Below the pieces are notes generated by a model. It saw nothing but the letters and a program-made list of their open reading frames with translations. It had not been told where the DNA came from and ran no database searches. 64,000 nt of DNA, taken from RYN-230 sp963717125 (GTDB lineage: Bacteria; Actinomycetota; Actinomycetes; Streptosporangiales; Streptosporangiaceae). Shown piece by piece: positions 17,547 through 26,237 of this stretch; the first letter of the stretch is position 1; every line of letters starts with the position of its first letter. The position numbers were made by a program, and so were the translations under genes. The DNA is taken from NCBI GenBank assembly GCA_963717125.1, contig CAVQVG010000018.1, positions 248,001 through 312,000 of the forward strand. Direction: 5' to 3'.

Positions 17547-17774
17547 ATGTGGCTGGACATCGGGATTGTGGCCCTGTTCCTCGTCGGCCTGTACGCGCTT
17601 TTCGAGCTGGTCGGCTGGCGGACCCGGTTGCTGACCCGCCGGTCCCACCGGACCGCGGAGAACATGTACAACCAGTACGCCGACTCGCCGCGCAGGCAGC
17701 GCCGGTACGCCAAGGAACACGGCGGTACCTGGTCGGAGGGCAGCGATGCGCCCCCGCCACATCGCGAATCGTGA
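17547..17774 (+). CDS. Small single-pass membrane protein, 75 aa
   Basis: GAGGTGAG precedes the ATG. Residues 3-23 are one hydrophobic helix (LDIGIVALFLVGLYALFELVG), followed by a basic, polar tail (WRTRLLTRRSHRT, RRQRRYAKEHGGT). I do not recognise a family. The gene lies exactly between the two copies of the DnaA-box element, which may supply its promoter or termination signals. Confidence 0.6.
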   Translation: MWLDIGIVALFLVGLYALFELVGWRTRLLTRRSHRTAENMYNQYADSPRRQRRYAKEHGGTWSEGSDAPPPHRES

Positions 17775-17795
17775 GGCAGGCCGGGGCTGGCGCAA

Positions 17796-18180
17796 AAGGG
17801 TACGGCCCCTCCAAGTATGAGTTGGAGGGGCCGCACTGTGGCCTGCGCGTCATCGGCCGCCGATTGCTCGGCTTCCATTGGCCGCAAAGGCCGTTCCCAC
17901 CTAAGTAAGAAATCAACCCGGAGAACCGGTTACCCGGTCTCACCACATTCCACGGAAAGCCCGGTTGCCCGGCCAATCCAGGATGCGGATTTCCCGCTGA
18001 GCCCCACTATTTGGTGGTGAGGAAATTTCTACTCCTTGCCCCCGGGCTACGCAAGAGCTGGCACCAACTATTTTTGATGATTTCTCGCTGTCCACACGTT
18101 CTCCACAGCGGCAGGGTGGTTATCCCCGGCACCGGGTGAATATCCACCGCGACATCCACAGCCTGGTCCACAGGCGAGGC
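17796..18180. repeat. Non-coding repeated element, copy 2, with hairpin and DnaA-box-like nonamers
   Basis: The hairpin has 12-bp arms (17803-17814 and 17822-17833) with the same GTATGAG loop as copy 1. CCGATTGCTCGGCTTCC follows at 17860. The copies have diverged with compensating changes in the hairpin stem (GGGGCCCC in copy 1, CGGCCCC with GGGGCCG in copy 2), which points to selection for the fold. Confidence 0.75.
18088..18172. promoter_or_regulatory. Cluster of six DnaA-box-like nonamers (copy 2)
   Basis: Nonamers start at 18088 (CTGTCCACA), 18099 (TTCTCCACA), 18120 (TTATCCCCG), 18140 (ATATCCACC), 18152 (ACATCCACA) and 18164 (TGGTCCACA). Spacings are 11, 21, 20, 12 and 12 bp, nearly identical to copy 1, whereas the sequence between sites is poorly conserved. 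Confidence 0.6.
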
Positions 18181-18275
18181 TAGGCCGGCTCCCCTGGCCC
18201 GGTCCGGCCCAGCCCGGGCGGCCCCAAGCCCGGGCGGCCCCGAAGCCCGGGCGGCCCCGAAAGCCCAGCCGGGCC

Positions 18276-20072
18276 TCAATGCCGGATCTGCGGCCCCTCG
18301 TCCTGCTGCCGGACCGCTGCCCCGTTGGCCGGGGACCCATCCGGCCGGGCTTCGGTGGCCGGCGTCCCGGTCCCCGGCGCAGCCGTGCCGCTGACGGCAG
18401 CCGCTGGGCTCTTCCGGCGCAGCGCCTCGATGACCAGGGCAATGCCGAGCGCGCCCGCAGGCGGCAGGGTGACCAGCGCGGGTAGCTGGTAGCGCCAGGA
18501 GAACTCGAACGCGTCCGAGGCGAGCAGCAAGGCCACCGCCGCGCCGAACACCAGCAGGCAGGCCAGCGAGAGCTGCCGCTGGACGTCCGGCACGGACCGG
18601 CTCTGCTTGCTCTGCGCCTCCGGGAGCGCTATACCCGTCTCCTTCCCTCGTCGCTCGGTCGCTCGTTCCTCGCTCCCTTGCTCCTCAGTCCAGTCGGCGG
18701 CGCGCCCCCTTCGGCGCAGCACACCCAGACTGCCGAGCAGGCCGAACACGGCGGCCAGGGCCAGCAGCGGGCCCGGGGTGTAACCGCCGTCCAGCTGGTA
18801 GCCGCGCAGGAACGAGGCCAGCGGCCGGACCACCTGGGCCGGCCCGCCCCAGGACGGGGTGAGCGTCTGCACCACGGTGGGACCGCCGCTGGCGGCATAG
18901 TGCAGCCCGACCTTGATGGTGCCGCCCTGGCTGAGGGAAATGCTGTCGCCGAAGGTCGGATAGCTGGTCTGGAACTGCCAGCGGGAGATCGGCGTGTCCC
19001 CGGTGCTGGTGTACCGGCCCAGCGCGAACAGCTTCACCGAGTCACCCAGGATGCCCGCCACCACCCGGAGCGGCTGCTGGACCAGCACCTGATGCTCGAA
19101 GGCATCCGTCATCTGGGCGTGCGTCCGGCCGGGCGGCGCGACGTACGTCCGGTCCGGGGAGGCGGCGTTGTGCACCAGCCCGTCCGGGCCGAGCCGGACG
19201 GCCAGCGCGCGGGGCGGGCAGAGCGCCTTCTCGTAGCTGGGCAGCTGCAGCGTGGCGCAGTCGGCGCTCTCCGCGAGCCGGCCGTAGATCGTGTTGCCCG
19301 CCGCGGGGGCCAGCGAGAAGTGCCCGTTGACGATGTACTCGCGCATGGAGAAGCCCGCGATGGGGATCGCGAACGCGACGCAGAGCGCCGCGCCCATGAT
19401 CAGCTTGCGCCGCCAGCCGGTGACCACGATCAGCACGAACAGCAGAGCGGGCAGGATGAGGATCTGGCCCACCTGGGCGAACGGTGCGCTCAGGCCGAGC
19501 ACCAGCCCGCCCGCCACGATCAGCCGCGGCCCGGGCCGGGGCTGCCAGAGCAGCAGGGCCAGCCCGGCGACGATGCAGGCCTCGAACCACACGTCGGGCA
19601 TGATGGTCTGCTCGATCTGCAGCTGGTAGCCGTCCAGCAGGACCGGCGCGGCGGCCAGCGCGGCCAGCCAGCGCGGCACGCCACGCCGGCTCAGCACCAC
19701 GTACAGGGTCAGCCCCATGGCCAGGCCGAGCAGGTGCTGGACGGCCGCGACGGACGCCAGGTTCCCGGCCAGCAGCAGCCCCTTGAGGACCACGTTGTAG
19801 CCCATCGGGTCGTTGCCCGGCCACGCGCCGTAGAGGTACTTGAGGCTGTCGATGTACAGCAGCGCGGGCCGGTAGGCGATCTCGGCCAGCACCCGCAGCA
19901 CCAGGCCGGCCAGCAGCAGCACCGAGATCAGCCAGTGCCGGCGCACCGTGGCGGCCAGCCGCCAGCCGCCCGGCCGGATCATCGCCCCGTGACCGCTGGC
20001 CGCGGCGGCACCCGCGTCGCCCGCGGCCACCGCGGGGCGCCCTGCGGACATTGGCATTCGCATCGCGATCAT
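18276..20072 (-). CDS. Polytopic membrane protein, glycosyltransferase-like (GT-C type)
   Basis: About ten hydrophobic helices are visible. After the first comes IDSLKYLYGAWPGNDPMGYN, reminiscent of the acidic outer loop of polyprenol-phosphate-dependent GT-C enzymes, and later an extracytoplasmic loop of about 150 residues. A low-complexity charged insert (about 18600-18690; EEQGSEERATERRGKE) splits the last helices. No operon partner gives a substrate. Possible starts are 20111 (GTG), 20072 and 20063, none with a clear ribosome site. Assignment to a glycosyltransferase family is tentative. Confidence 0.6.
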   Translation of the reverse strand: MIAMRMPMSAGRPAVAAGDAGAAAASGHGAMIRPGGWRLAATVRRHWLISVLLLAGLVLRVLAEIAYRPALLYIDSLKYLYGAWPGNDPMGYNVVLKGLLLAGNLASVAAVQHLLGLAMGLTLYVVLSRRGVPRWLAALAAAPVLLDGYQLQIEQTIMPDVWFEACIVAGLALLLWQPRPGPRLIVAGGLVLGLSAPFAQVGQILILPALLFVLIVVTGWRRKLIMGAALCVAFAIPIAGFSMREYIVNGHFSLAPAAGNTIYGRLAESADCATLQLPSYEKALCPPRALAVRLGPDGLVHNAASPDRTYVAPPGRTHAQMTDAFEHQVLVQQPLRVVAGILGDSVKLFALGRYTSTGDTPISRWQFQTSYPTFGDSISLSQGGTIKVGLHYAASGGPTVVQTLTPSWGGPAQVVRPLASFLRGYQLDGGYTPGPLLALAAVFGLLGSLGVLRRRGRAADWTEEQGSEERATERRGKETGIALPEAQSKQSRSVPDVQRQLSLACLLVFGAAVALLLASDAFEFSWRYQLPALVTLPPAGALGIALVIEALRRKSPAAAVSGTAAPGTGTPATEARPDGSPANGAAVRQQDEGPQIRH

Positions 20073-20337
20073 CCAGATTGGGGGTGGGGCGGCTGTGACT
20101 CGGCCGGGCACACCTGCTGCCCGTGGGCACTTTACTTGCCCCGGCTAAGGGTACGGTCCAGGACCGGCCGCTGGCCGCGGTGTCAGCGGACCGTAACCGC
20201 GGGCCGGCCGCGGCCTCGCAGCTGACCTTCGCGCCCCCGACCGAGACCCGGCATACCTAACGCCGGCCAGGTGTTCTGCCTTCAGAAGCTTAGTTGTATT
20301 TTCGCAAGTACAGGCGCTTTCGAGACTTGAGGGAGCT

Positions 20338-21777
20338 GTGCCGCAACCGAGCCGCCGCCGTCGCTACCTGATCCTGGTCATCTGCTGCATGAGCCTGGTC
20401 ATCGTCGGGCTGGACAACACGATAGTCAACGTGGCGCTGCCGTCGATCCAGAAAGAGCTGCACGCGCCGGTGTCCGGGCTGCAGTGGGTGATGGACGCGT
20501 ACACCCTGGTGCTGGCCAGCCTGCTGGTGCTGGCCGGGTCCACCGCCGACCGGGTAGGACGGCGCCGTACGTTCCAGGCCGGGCTGGCCACGTTCACCGC
20601 CGGCTCGCTGCTGTGCAGCCTGGCGCCCAGCCTGGGCTGGCTGGTCGTGTTCCGCATCGTGCAGGCGGTGGGCGGTTCGATGCTCAACCCGGTAGCCATG
20701 TCGATCATTGTCAACACGTTCACCGACCGGGCCGAACGGGCCCGGGCCATCGGCGTCTGGGGTGCGGCCGTGGGGGTCAGCCTGGCTCTCGGCCCGGTGG
20801 TCGGCGGGCTGCTCATCGCCGCGGTCGGCTGGCGCGGGATCTTCTGGGTGAACATCCCGATCGGGGTGGCCGCGATCGCGCTCACCGCGTTGTTCGTGCC
20901 GGAGTCCAAGGCGCCGCACCCACGGCGGATCGACCCGGTCGGCCAGGCGCTGGTGATCGTCATCCTGGCCGCGCTGGTCTACGGGATCATCGAGGGGCCC
21001 CAGCATGGCTGGAGCTCGCCGGAGATCATCGGCTGCTTCTGCCTGTCCGCGGCCGCGCTGGTGGCGCTGCTCATCGTCGAGCCGCGGCGGGCCGAACCGC
21101 TGCTCGACCTCAGGTTCTTCCGCAGCGCGCCGTTCTCCGGGGCCACCCTCATCGCGGTGAGCGCGTTCGCCGCCCTCGGCGGGTTCCTCTTCCTGAACAC
21201 GCTGTATCTGCAGGACCAACTCGGCTACTCGGCGCTGCACGCCGGGCTGCTGACGCTGCCGCTGGCCGCGGTCACGGTGGTCGCCGCGCCGCTGTCCGGG
21301 CGGATCATCAGCTTCCGCGGCCCGCGGCTGCCGCTGCTGGCCGCGGGGCTGTGCATGACCGCGGGCGCGGCCATGCTGACCGGCCTGACCGCGCACACCC
21401 CGGTTGGCTGGCTGCTCGGCTCATACGTCGTGTTCGGCATCGGCTTCGGGCTGGTGAACGCCCCCATCACGAACACCGCGGTGTCCGGGATGCCGACCAC
21501 CCAGGCTGGCGTCGCGGCGGCCATCGCGTCCACCAGCCGGCAGGTGGGCCAGTCCCTGGGCGTGGCCGTGGTGGGCTCCGCGGTGATCTCCGTGCTGGCC
21601 GGCCCGCTCAGCACCGGGTTCGCCGCGGCCAGCCACGTCGGCTGGTGGATCATCACCGGCTGCGGGCTCTCCGTGCTCGTCCTCGGGCTGCTGACCAGCG
21701 GCCGGTGGGCGCGGGGGACGGCGGCCCGGACCGCGGACGAGCTGATGGCCGAGGAAACGCCGGTGCCGGTCGGCTAG
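20338..21777 (+). CDS. DHA2-type MFS exporter (EmrB/QacA family)
   Basis: This is a proton-driven drug or metabolite efflux pump of the 14-helix MFS branch. Helix 1 carries the family motif LDNTIVNVALPSIQKEL, the 2-3 loop has the DRVGRRR form of motif A, and helix 5 has the GPVVGGLL motif C of antiporters. The GTG at 20338 has GAGGGAG nearby. The leader contains TTGTA...TACAG half-sites (about 20292-20311) that could be a TetR-type operator, but no regulator gene is adjacent. Confidence 0.88.
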   Translation: MPQPSRRRRYLILVICCMSLVIVGLDNTIVNVALPSIQKELHAPVSGLQWVMDAYTLVLASLLVLAGSTADRVGRRRTFQAGLATFTAGSLLCSLAPSLGWLVVFRIVQAVGGSMLNPVAMSIIVNTFTDRAERARAIGVWGAAVGVSLALGPVVGGLLIAAVGWRGIFWVNIPIGVAAIALTALFVPESKAPHPRRIDPVGQALVIVILAALVYGIIEGPQHGWSSPEIIGCFCLSAAALVALLIVEPRRAEPLLDLRFFRSAPFSGATLIAVSAFAALGGFLFLNTLYLQDQLGYSALHAGLLTLPLAAVTVVAAPLSGRIISFRGPRLPLLAAGLCMTAGAAMLTGLTAHTPVGWLLGSYVVFGIGFGLVNAPITNTAVSGMPTTQAGVAAAIASTSRQVGQSLGVAVVGSAVISVLAGPLSTGFAAASHVGWWIITGCGLSVLVLGLLTSGRWARGTAARTADELMAEETPVPVG

Positions 21778-21814
21778 GCACACGCGCCGGGCCGCGACCT
21801 GGTAGACAGGCGCA

Positions 21815-22331
21815 GTGGAAACTTGGGATGCCATCAGGGCGCGCCGGAACGTGCGCAGCTACACCAGCCAGTCGATCGACCGGGCCGATCTGGACCGGAT
21901 CCTGGAGGCGGGCCGGCGGGGCCCCGTCGGCCCAGAACTGGCAGCCGTGGGACTTCGTGGTCGTCACCGACCGCGCTGAGCTGACCGAACTGGCCCGGGT
22001 CTGGCAGGGGGCCCGGCACGTGGCCGAGTCCGCGGCCACCATCGCCCTGGTCGCGCCGGTGCTGGACGAGGAGCGCCGCCGCGAGGGCCTGCGCTACGAC
22101 CTGGGCCAGACGACGATGAGCATGATGATCGAGGCCGCCGACCTCGGCATCGGCAGCGGCCACGCGGGCGTCGCCGACCAGGATCTGGCCCGCCGGCTGC
22201 TCGGTTTTCCCGCGGACCGGTTCCTGGCCTACCTGATCGCGCTGGGCTACCCGGCGGACCGGCCGCTGGCCCCGCTGACCCGGCCCGACCGCCGGCCGTT
22301 CGAGGACGTCGTGCACTACGGCCGCTGGTAA
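21815..22331 (+). pseudogene. Nitroreductase family gene, frameshifted
   Basis: GTG 21815 gives VETWDAIRARRNVRSYTSQS, the FMN-binding N-terminus of nitroreductases. Near 21905-21915 (CGGCGGGGCCCC) one extra base moves the reading frame; the next frame continues PSAQNWQPWDFVVVTD and runs through GQTTMSMMIEAADLGIGSG to the stop at 22331. The 517-nt span fits a single inserted base. Removing it would give an intact protein of about 171 aa. Sequencing error or true inactivation cannot be told apart here. Confidence 0.8.
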
Positions 22332-22347
22332 GGTCCCAGCGGCCCCA

Positions 22348-22410
22348 GTGCCCGGGAAGCCTGTGCCTGGGAAGCCCGCGCACGGGAAGCCAGCGTTCGG
22401 GAAGCTAGTG
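22348..22410. repeat. Four tandem 15-bp units
   Basis: GGGAAGC recurs at 22354, 22369, 22384 and 22399, each within a similar 15-bp unit. The array lies between convergent genes. In one rightward frame it would encode a repeated PGKP-type pentapeptide, but no start or stop context supports translation. Confidence 0.7.
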
Positions 22411-22427
22411 CCCCGGCCCCCCGGTCG

Positions 22428-23843
22428 CTACGGCTCGGACGGGAAGCAGTACGAGTCGCTGGACGCGTCGCCGCCCTGCAGCCGTACCTGGTGGGTGCGC
22501 CGCCCGCGCCACGCGTCGCCCGCCGGGAAGAACCGCTCGTCGAACGCGATGCCGCCGTCGGTCGCGACGTCCAGCTTGGCCATCCAGGCGCCCACCCCGT
22601 CGGGGTAGAACTGATCGTCCCACGCCCCGTACAGCGAGTTGGTGAAGTACACCCGCTGGCCGTCCCGGCTCACCTCGACCATCTGCGGGCCGCCGCTGAG
22701 CGGCTGGTCCGGCCGGGACGGATGGGCGACCCGGCCCACGATCCCGCCGATCCGCACCGAGCCGGTCTCGACCGGGTGCAGCGGGTCGCTGACGTCGTAC
22801 TGCTTGAGCTCGCCGGTGCCCCAGCACGACACGTACAGGTACTTGTCGTCCACCGACAGGTTGATGTCGGTGATCAGCGGCGGCACCGCGCCGAAGCCCT
22901 GCAGCAGCGGCGGCAGCTGCTCCGCGGGGGCCGGCTCGGCCGGGATGGTGATCACCTTGGTCGCCGTCCACTGGCCGTTGTCCTCGTGCCACATCCAGAC
23001 CGAGGCGGACAGGTCTTCGACGCTGATCACCACTCCGACGAAGCCGTACTTCTTGGTCGGGTCGTGCGCGGGCCGCAGCTCGAGGGCCATCTGGTGCTGG
23101 TCGCCGAGGTCCACGGTCTGGATCAGCTTGCGGGCCTTCATGTCCCAGAAGTGCAGCCGGTGACCGTACTTGCGGCCGAGCAGCAGTTCGGGCACCACCC
23201 CGTCCTCGATCATGGACGGGGTGCCCCACTCCGAGGTGATGGCGACGTCGGCCAGCACGTGCCACCACACGTCGTAGGCCAAGAACTGGTCGCCCCGGTC
23301 GGCTTCCCAGGCGCCCAGCACGTCGAAGCTGTTCTGGTCGAGTAGCGCGATGCCCCCCGGCCCTTCCTCGCCGTAGCCGCCGAGGCAGGACATGAACACG
23401 GCGCCCGGGCCGCAGTGCACGGTGTGCGGCCGGGAGTAGCCGGCCCGCTTGCCGAGTTCGTCCCCGTCGAGCACCTTGACGACGGCCGGCGCGGTTGGGT
23501 CCGGCTCGATGTCCAGGATGCTCACCCGGGAGGAGCGGATCCCCGGCACGACCAGGTAGCGCCGGCCCCCGTGGTCGTGGCCGCCCCCCGGGTGCAGTGC
23601 GCTGGAGCACGCGTTCCAGCCGAAGTGGTGCAGTTCGTCGCCGCGGTGCGGCAGTTCGGTGAAGCCGACGACCGAACCGTAGCGGGCCGAGTCCGGGTCC
23701 ACATCCAGCACCGCGATGGCGTCCGGCTGGTCCGCTGGCCGGGAGAAGGCGGCCACGTAGGCGAGCTTCTCGGGCGGGGCCTCGGCCGCATCTCGCGGCG
23801 TGCGGTAGAACGTCGGGTCGTGGTGGTGATGCTCATCTGCCAT
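22428..23843 (-). CDS. SBP56 family protein, methanethiol oxidase-like
   Basis: The selenium-binding-protein-56 family includes bacterial methanethiol oxidases (MtoX), copper-dependent enzymes converting methanethiol to formaldehyde, H2S and H2O2. Conserved landmarks are SRPHTVHCGPG, the LPHRGDELHHFGWNACSS segment with its histidines, TSEWGTPSM, DINLSVDDKYLYVSCWGTG and a final PAGDAWRGRRTHQVRLQGGD. The ATG at 23843 has AAAGGGA upstream. An AT-rich TATATA block (about 23884-23892) in the leader is a good -10 candidate. In mycothiol-containing bacteria the formaldehyde product could feed MscR, encoded 5 kb away. Confidence 0.85.
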   Translation of the reverse strand: MADEHHHHDPTFYRTPRDAAEAPPEKLAYVAAFSRPADQPDAIAVLDVDPDSARYGSVVGFTELPHRGDELHHFGWNACSSALHPGGGHDHGGRRYLVVPGIRSSRVSILDIEPDPTAPAVVKVLDGDELGKRAGYSRPHTVHCGPGAVFMSCLGGYGEEGPGGIALLDQNSFDVLGAWEADRGDQFLAYDVWWHVLADVAITSEWGTPSMIEDGVVPELLLGRKYGHRLHFWDMKARKLIQTVDLGDQHQMALELRPAHDPTKKYGFVGVVISVEDLSASVWMWHEDNGQWTATKVITIPAEPAPAEQLPPLLQGFGAVPPLITDINLSVDDKYLYVSCWGTGELKQYDVSDPLHPVETGSVRIGGIVGRVAHPSRPDQPLSGGPQMVEVSRDGQRVYFTNSLYGAWDDQFYPDGVGAWMAKLDVATDGGIAFDERFFPAGDAWRGRRTHQVRLQGGDASSDSYCFPSEP

Positions 23844-23987
23844 AGCTGAGATCCCTTTCACGGTCGTCGCGGGGCGCCGGGAAAATATATACATTCCCGA
23901 TCAGCTAACTCAAGTATGCCGCTACCGGCGGCGGCCGCCGCCCCGCCCAGTACATCAGACGGCTAATACGGGGGACCAGACGCGTGA

Positions 23988-24707
23988 TCAGGCCACCAGC
24001 CAGAACGCGCTGACCCCCAGCGCGCCCAGCGACACCACGGCGAACAGCATGATCCAGACCCCGGCGGGCAGCCGGGTGAGCCGGGCCAGCTGGTCCGCGT
24101 CGGACCGCTCGGCACGGCCGCGGCGCCGGGACCGCTGCAGTTCCAGCACCGGCCGGACCCCGCCGAGCAGCAGGAACCAGGCCATCGCGTAGCCGAACGC
24201 GGCCTGCAGCAGCGGAGACCCACGCCACAGCACGAAGGCCACCGCCGCCGCGACGCTGAACACGGTCAGCAGGCCGTAGGCGTTGCGCACCAGGAACACC
24301 AGGCAGGCCAGCAGCACCAGGGTGACCAGCAGCGCGGCGAACAGGTGCCCGGTGGCCAGCAGCGCGGCGGTGCCGAGCCCGAGCAGCGGCGGGGCCAGGT
24401 ACCCGGCGGCCGCGGTGGCCACGATGCCCGGGCCCGAGGCGTTGCCCGCCGACACGGTCAGCCCGGCCGTGCTCCGGTGCACCCGCACCCCCTCCAGCCG
24501 CCGGCCCACGGCCAGCGCGACGAGCGCGTGACCACCCTCGTGCGCGATGGTGACCACGGTTCTGGTCACCGGCCACAGCCGCCTCGACCCGACCAGGATC
24601 AGCGCGGTCACGCAGCAGCCCAGCACGAGCAGCCGCGGCGGCAGCGGCTCCGCGGAGAGGGCCTGGTGCCACAGCTGGCTGGGCGATGTGGCGTGCACGT
24701 CTGCCAT
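23988..24707 (-). CDS. M50 family (site-2-protease-like) membrane metallopeptidase
   Basis: The sequence VVTIAHEGGHALVALAVG is the HExxH zinc motif inside a membrane helix, as in M50B peptidases such as SpoIVFB-like proteins. Five or six hydrophobic helices follow (ALLATGHLFAALLVTLVLLA, FSVAAAVAFVLW and others). At about 239 aa it belongs to the short stand-alone M50 type of actinobacteria, whose substrate is unknown. The ATG at 24707 is preferred over upstream in-frame codons because it leads directly into MADVHATSPSQLW. Confidence 0.8.
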   Translation of the reverse strand: MADVHATSPSQLWHQALSAEPLPPRLLVLGCCVTALILVGSRRLWPVTRTVVTIAHEGGHALVALAVGRRLEGVRVHRSTAGLTVSAGNASGPGIVATAAAGYLAPPLLGLGTAALLATGHLFAALLVTLVLLACLVFLVRNAYGLLTVFSVAAAVAFVLWRGSPLLQAAFGYAMAWFLLLGGVRPVLELQRSRRRGRAERSDADQLARLTRLPAGVWIMLFAVVSLGALGVSAFWLVA

Positions 24708-24797
24708 CCTGCCAGCCGGGCGGATCCGGTCTGGACCGCCTGACGGCATCGCTGCGCACATTCACAGCCGGTAACCAGGTTGGGCATACTGCTGCGC

Positions 24798-25361
24798 ATG
24801 CAGCGGGTGTCCGTGGTCGGGAACAGCGGCTCAGGCAAGACCACGATCGCCGCCGAGCTGGCCAGGCTGATCGGCGCGCCGCAGCTGGAGCTGGACTCGG
24901 TCTTCCACCAGGCGGGCTGGGTGCCGCTGCCGGAGCCGGAGTTCCGGGCCCGGGTCGCGGACTTCACCGCCGCCTCGCGCTGGGTGGTGGACGGGAACTA
25001 CAGCGCGGTGCGCGACCTGGTCTGGTCCCGCGCCGACACGGTGGTCTGGCTGGACCTGCCGCGGTGGCAGGTGATGCGCCAGGTGGTAGGGCGCACCATC
25101 CGCCGCGCGGCCCGCCGGGCCGAGCTGTGGAACGGCAACGTCGAACCGTGGTCCAACTTCCTGCACCTCGACCCGGAGCGGTCCATCGTCGCCTGGGCCT
25201 GGACCCGGCATCGCGTCTACCGGGACCGGTTCCTCCGGGCCATGATCGACCCGGGCCACGCGCAGCTCAGGTTCATCCGGCTGACTACGCCGGGTGAGGT
25301 CCGGGAATTCCTCGCCGCCGTCGGCCGGGAGCCGGCCAGCGGAGCCGGGAAGGCTGAGTAG
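24798..25361 (+). CDS. P-loop kinase-like 'topology modulation' protein
   Basis: The N-terminus RVSVVGNSGSGKTTIA is a Walker A motif of the adenylate kinase-like family annotated as DNA topology modulation proteins (FlaR-like). LELDSVFHQAGW and RWVVDGNYSAVRD are family-typical. The true substrate is unknown and the historical name is doubtful. The ATG at 24798 begins the P-loop directly; the frame opens 18 nt earlier. It is divergent from the M50 gene. Confidence 0.8.
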   Translation: MQRVSVVGNSGSGKTTIAAELARLIGAPQLELDSVFHQAGWVPLPEPEFRARVADFTAASRWVVDGNYSAVRDLVWSRADTVVWLDLPRWQVMRQVVGRTIRRAARRAELWNGNVEPWSNFLHLDPERSIVAWAWTRHRVYRDRFLRAMIDPGHAQLRFIRLTTPGEVREFLAAVGREPASGAGKAE

Positions 25362-25396
25362 CCGGGCCGTCCCAGCGGCCCCAGTTCCTCTTCCGT

Positions 25397-26194
25397 TCAT
25401 CCACGGTCCGATGTGCCCTGACTGTCGATGCTGGCCACCTCGCCGGGGCTGAGCGAGAAGCCGAGCAGGCCGATGTTGGCCGCGATCCGGGCTGGCCGGG
25501 CCGACTTCGGGATGACCGGGATGCCGTGCTCGAGGTGCCAGCGCAGCACGACCTGGGCCGGGGTCACGCCGTGCCGGGCCGCGATGTCGGTCAGCACCGG
25601 GTCCGCCAGGTCGGTGCCCTTGAGCGGGCTGTACCCCTCGATCACCACGTGCCGCTCCCGGCTGAGCGCCAGCCGGGCGCCGTCGTAGCGGGCCGGGCTC
25701 CACGGGATCTGGTTGACGGCCGGTGCTTCCCCGCACTTGCTGATCAACGTGTCGATCTGGGCCAGCGAGAAGTTGCTCACCCCCACCGCCCGCGTCATGC
25801 CCGCCGCGCGGAGGTCGAGGAACTCGTGCCACATCGGCGCGATCGCGCGGGCCGCGGGCGGCCAGTGCACGAGCCACAGGTTGACGTAGTCGGTGCCCAG
25901 CGCGCGCAGGCTGGCACACAACGTCTGGCGCTCCCGGCCGGCCTTGCCGGGCGGCAGCTTGGTGGTGAGGAACACCTGCCGCCGGTCCAGCCCGCTGTCC
26001 CGCAGCGCGTGCCCGACCTCGGCCTCGTTCCCGTACATGGTGGCGGTGTCGATGTGCCGGTAGCCCGCGCGCAGGGCCAGCAGGATCGCTTCGTAGCCGG
26101 CCGAGCCGCGCAGCTGCCAGGTGCCGAACCCGACCATCGGCATGGCGACGCCGCCGGCCAGCAGCGTGGATGGGATATCTGGCGCCTTCGTCAT
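25397..26194 (-). CDS. Aldo/keto reductase
   Basis: This is an NADPH-dependent carbonyl reductase with a TIM-barrel fold. The catalytic tetrad can be read: Asp and Tyr in HIDTATMYGNE, Lys in FLTTKLPPG and His in LWLVHWPPA; the cofactor-binding end reads IPKSARPARI. It is the last gene of a leftward run from mscR, 43 bp after the aminotransferase. An upstream ATG at 26212 is an alternative start. The substrate is unknown; the setting suggests aldehyde clearance. Confidence 0.88.
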   Translation of the reverse strand: MTKAPDIPSTLLAGGVAMPMVGFGTWQLRGSAGYEAILLALRAGYRHIDTATMYGNEAEVGHALRDSGLDRRQVFLTTKLPPGKAGRERQTLCASLRALGTDYVNLWLVHWPPAARAIAPMWHEFLDLRAAGMTRAVGVSNFSLAQIDTLISKCGEAPAVNQIPWSPARYDGARLALSRERHVVIEGYSPLKGTDLADPVLTDIAARHGVTPAQVVLRWHLEHGIPVIPKSARPARIAANIGLLGFSLSPGEVASIDSQGTSDRG

Positions 26195-26237
26195 AACGGG
26201 CATTTTCCCCATCCGAGCTGGCCGTACTCGGTGTCGC

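Noticed and set aside
17040..18180. Chromosomal replication origin
   Set aside because: DnaA-like boxes are present, but dnaA, dnaN, rpmH and the expected dense origin are absent, and each cluster has only six imperfect boxes.
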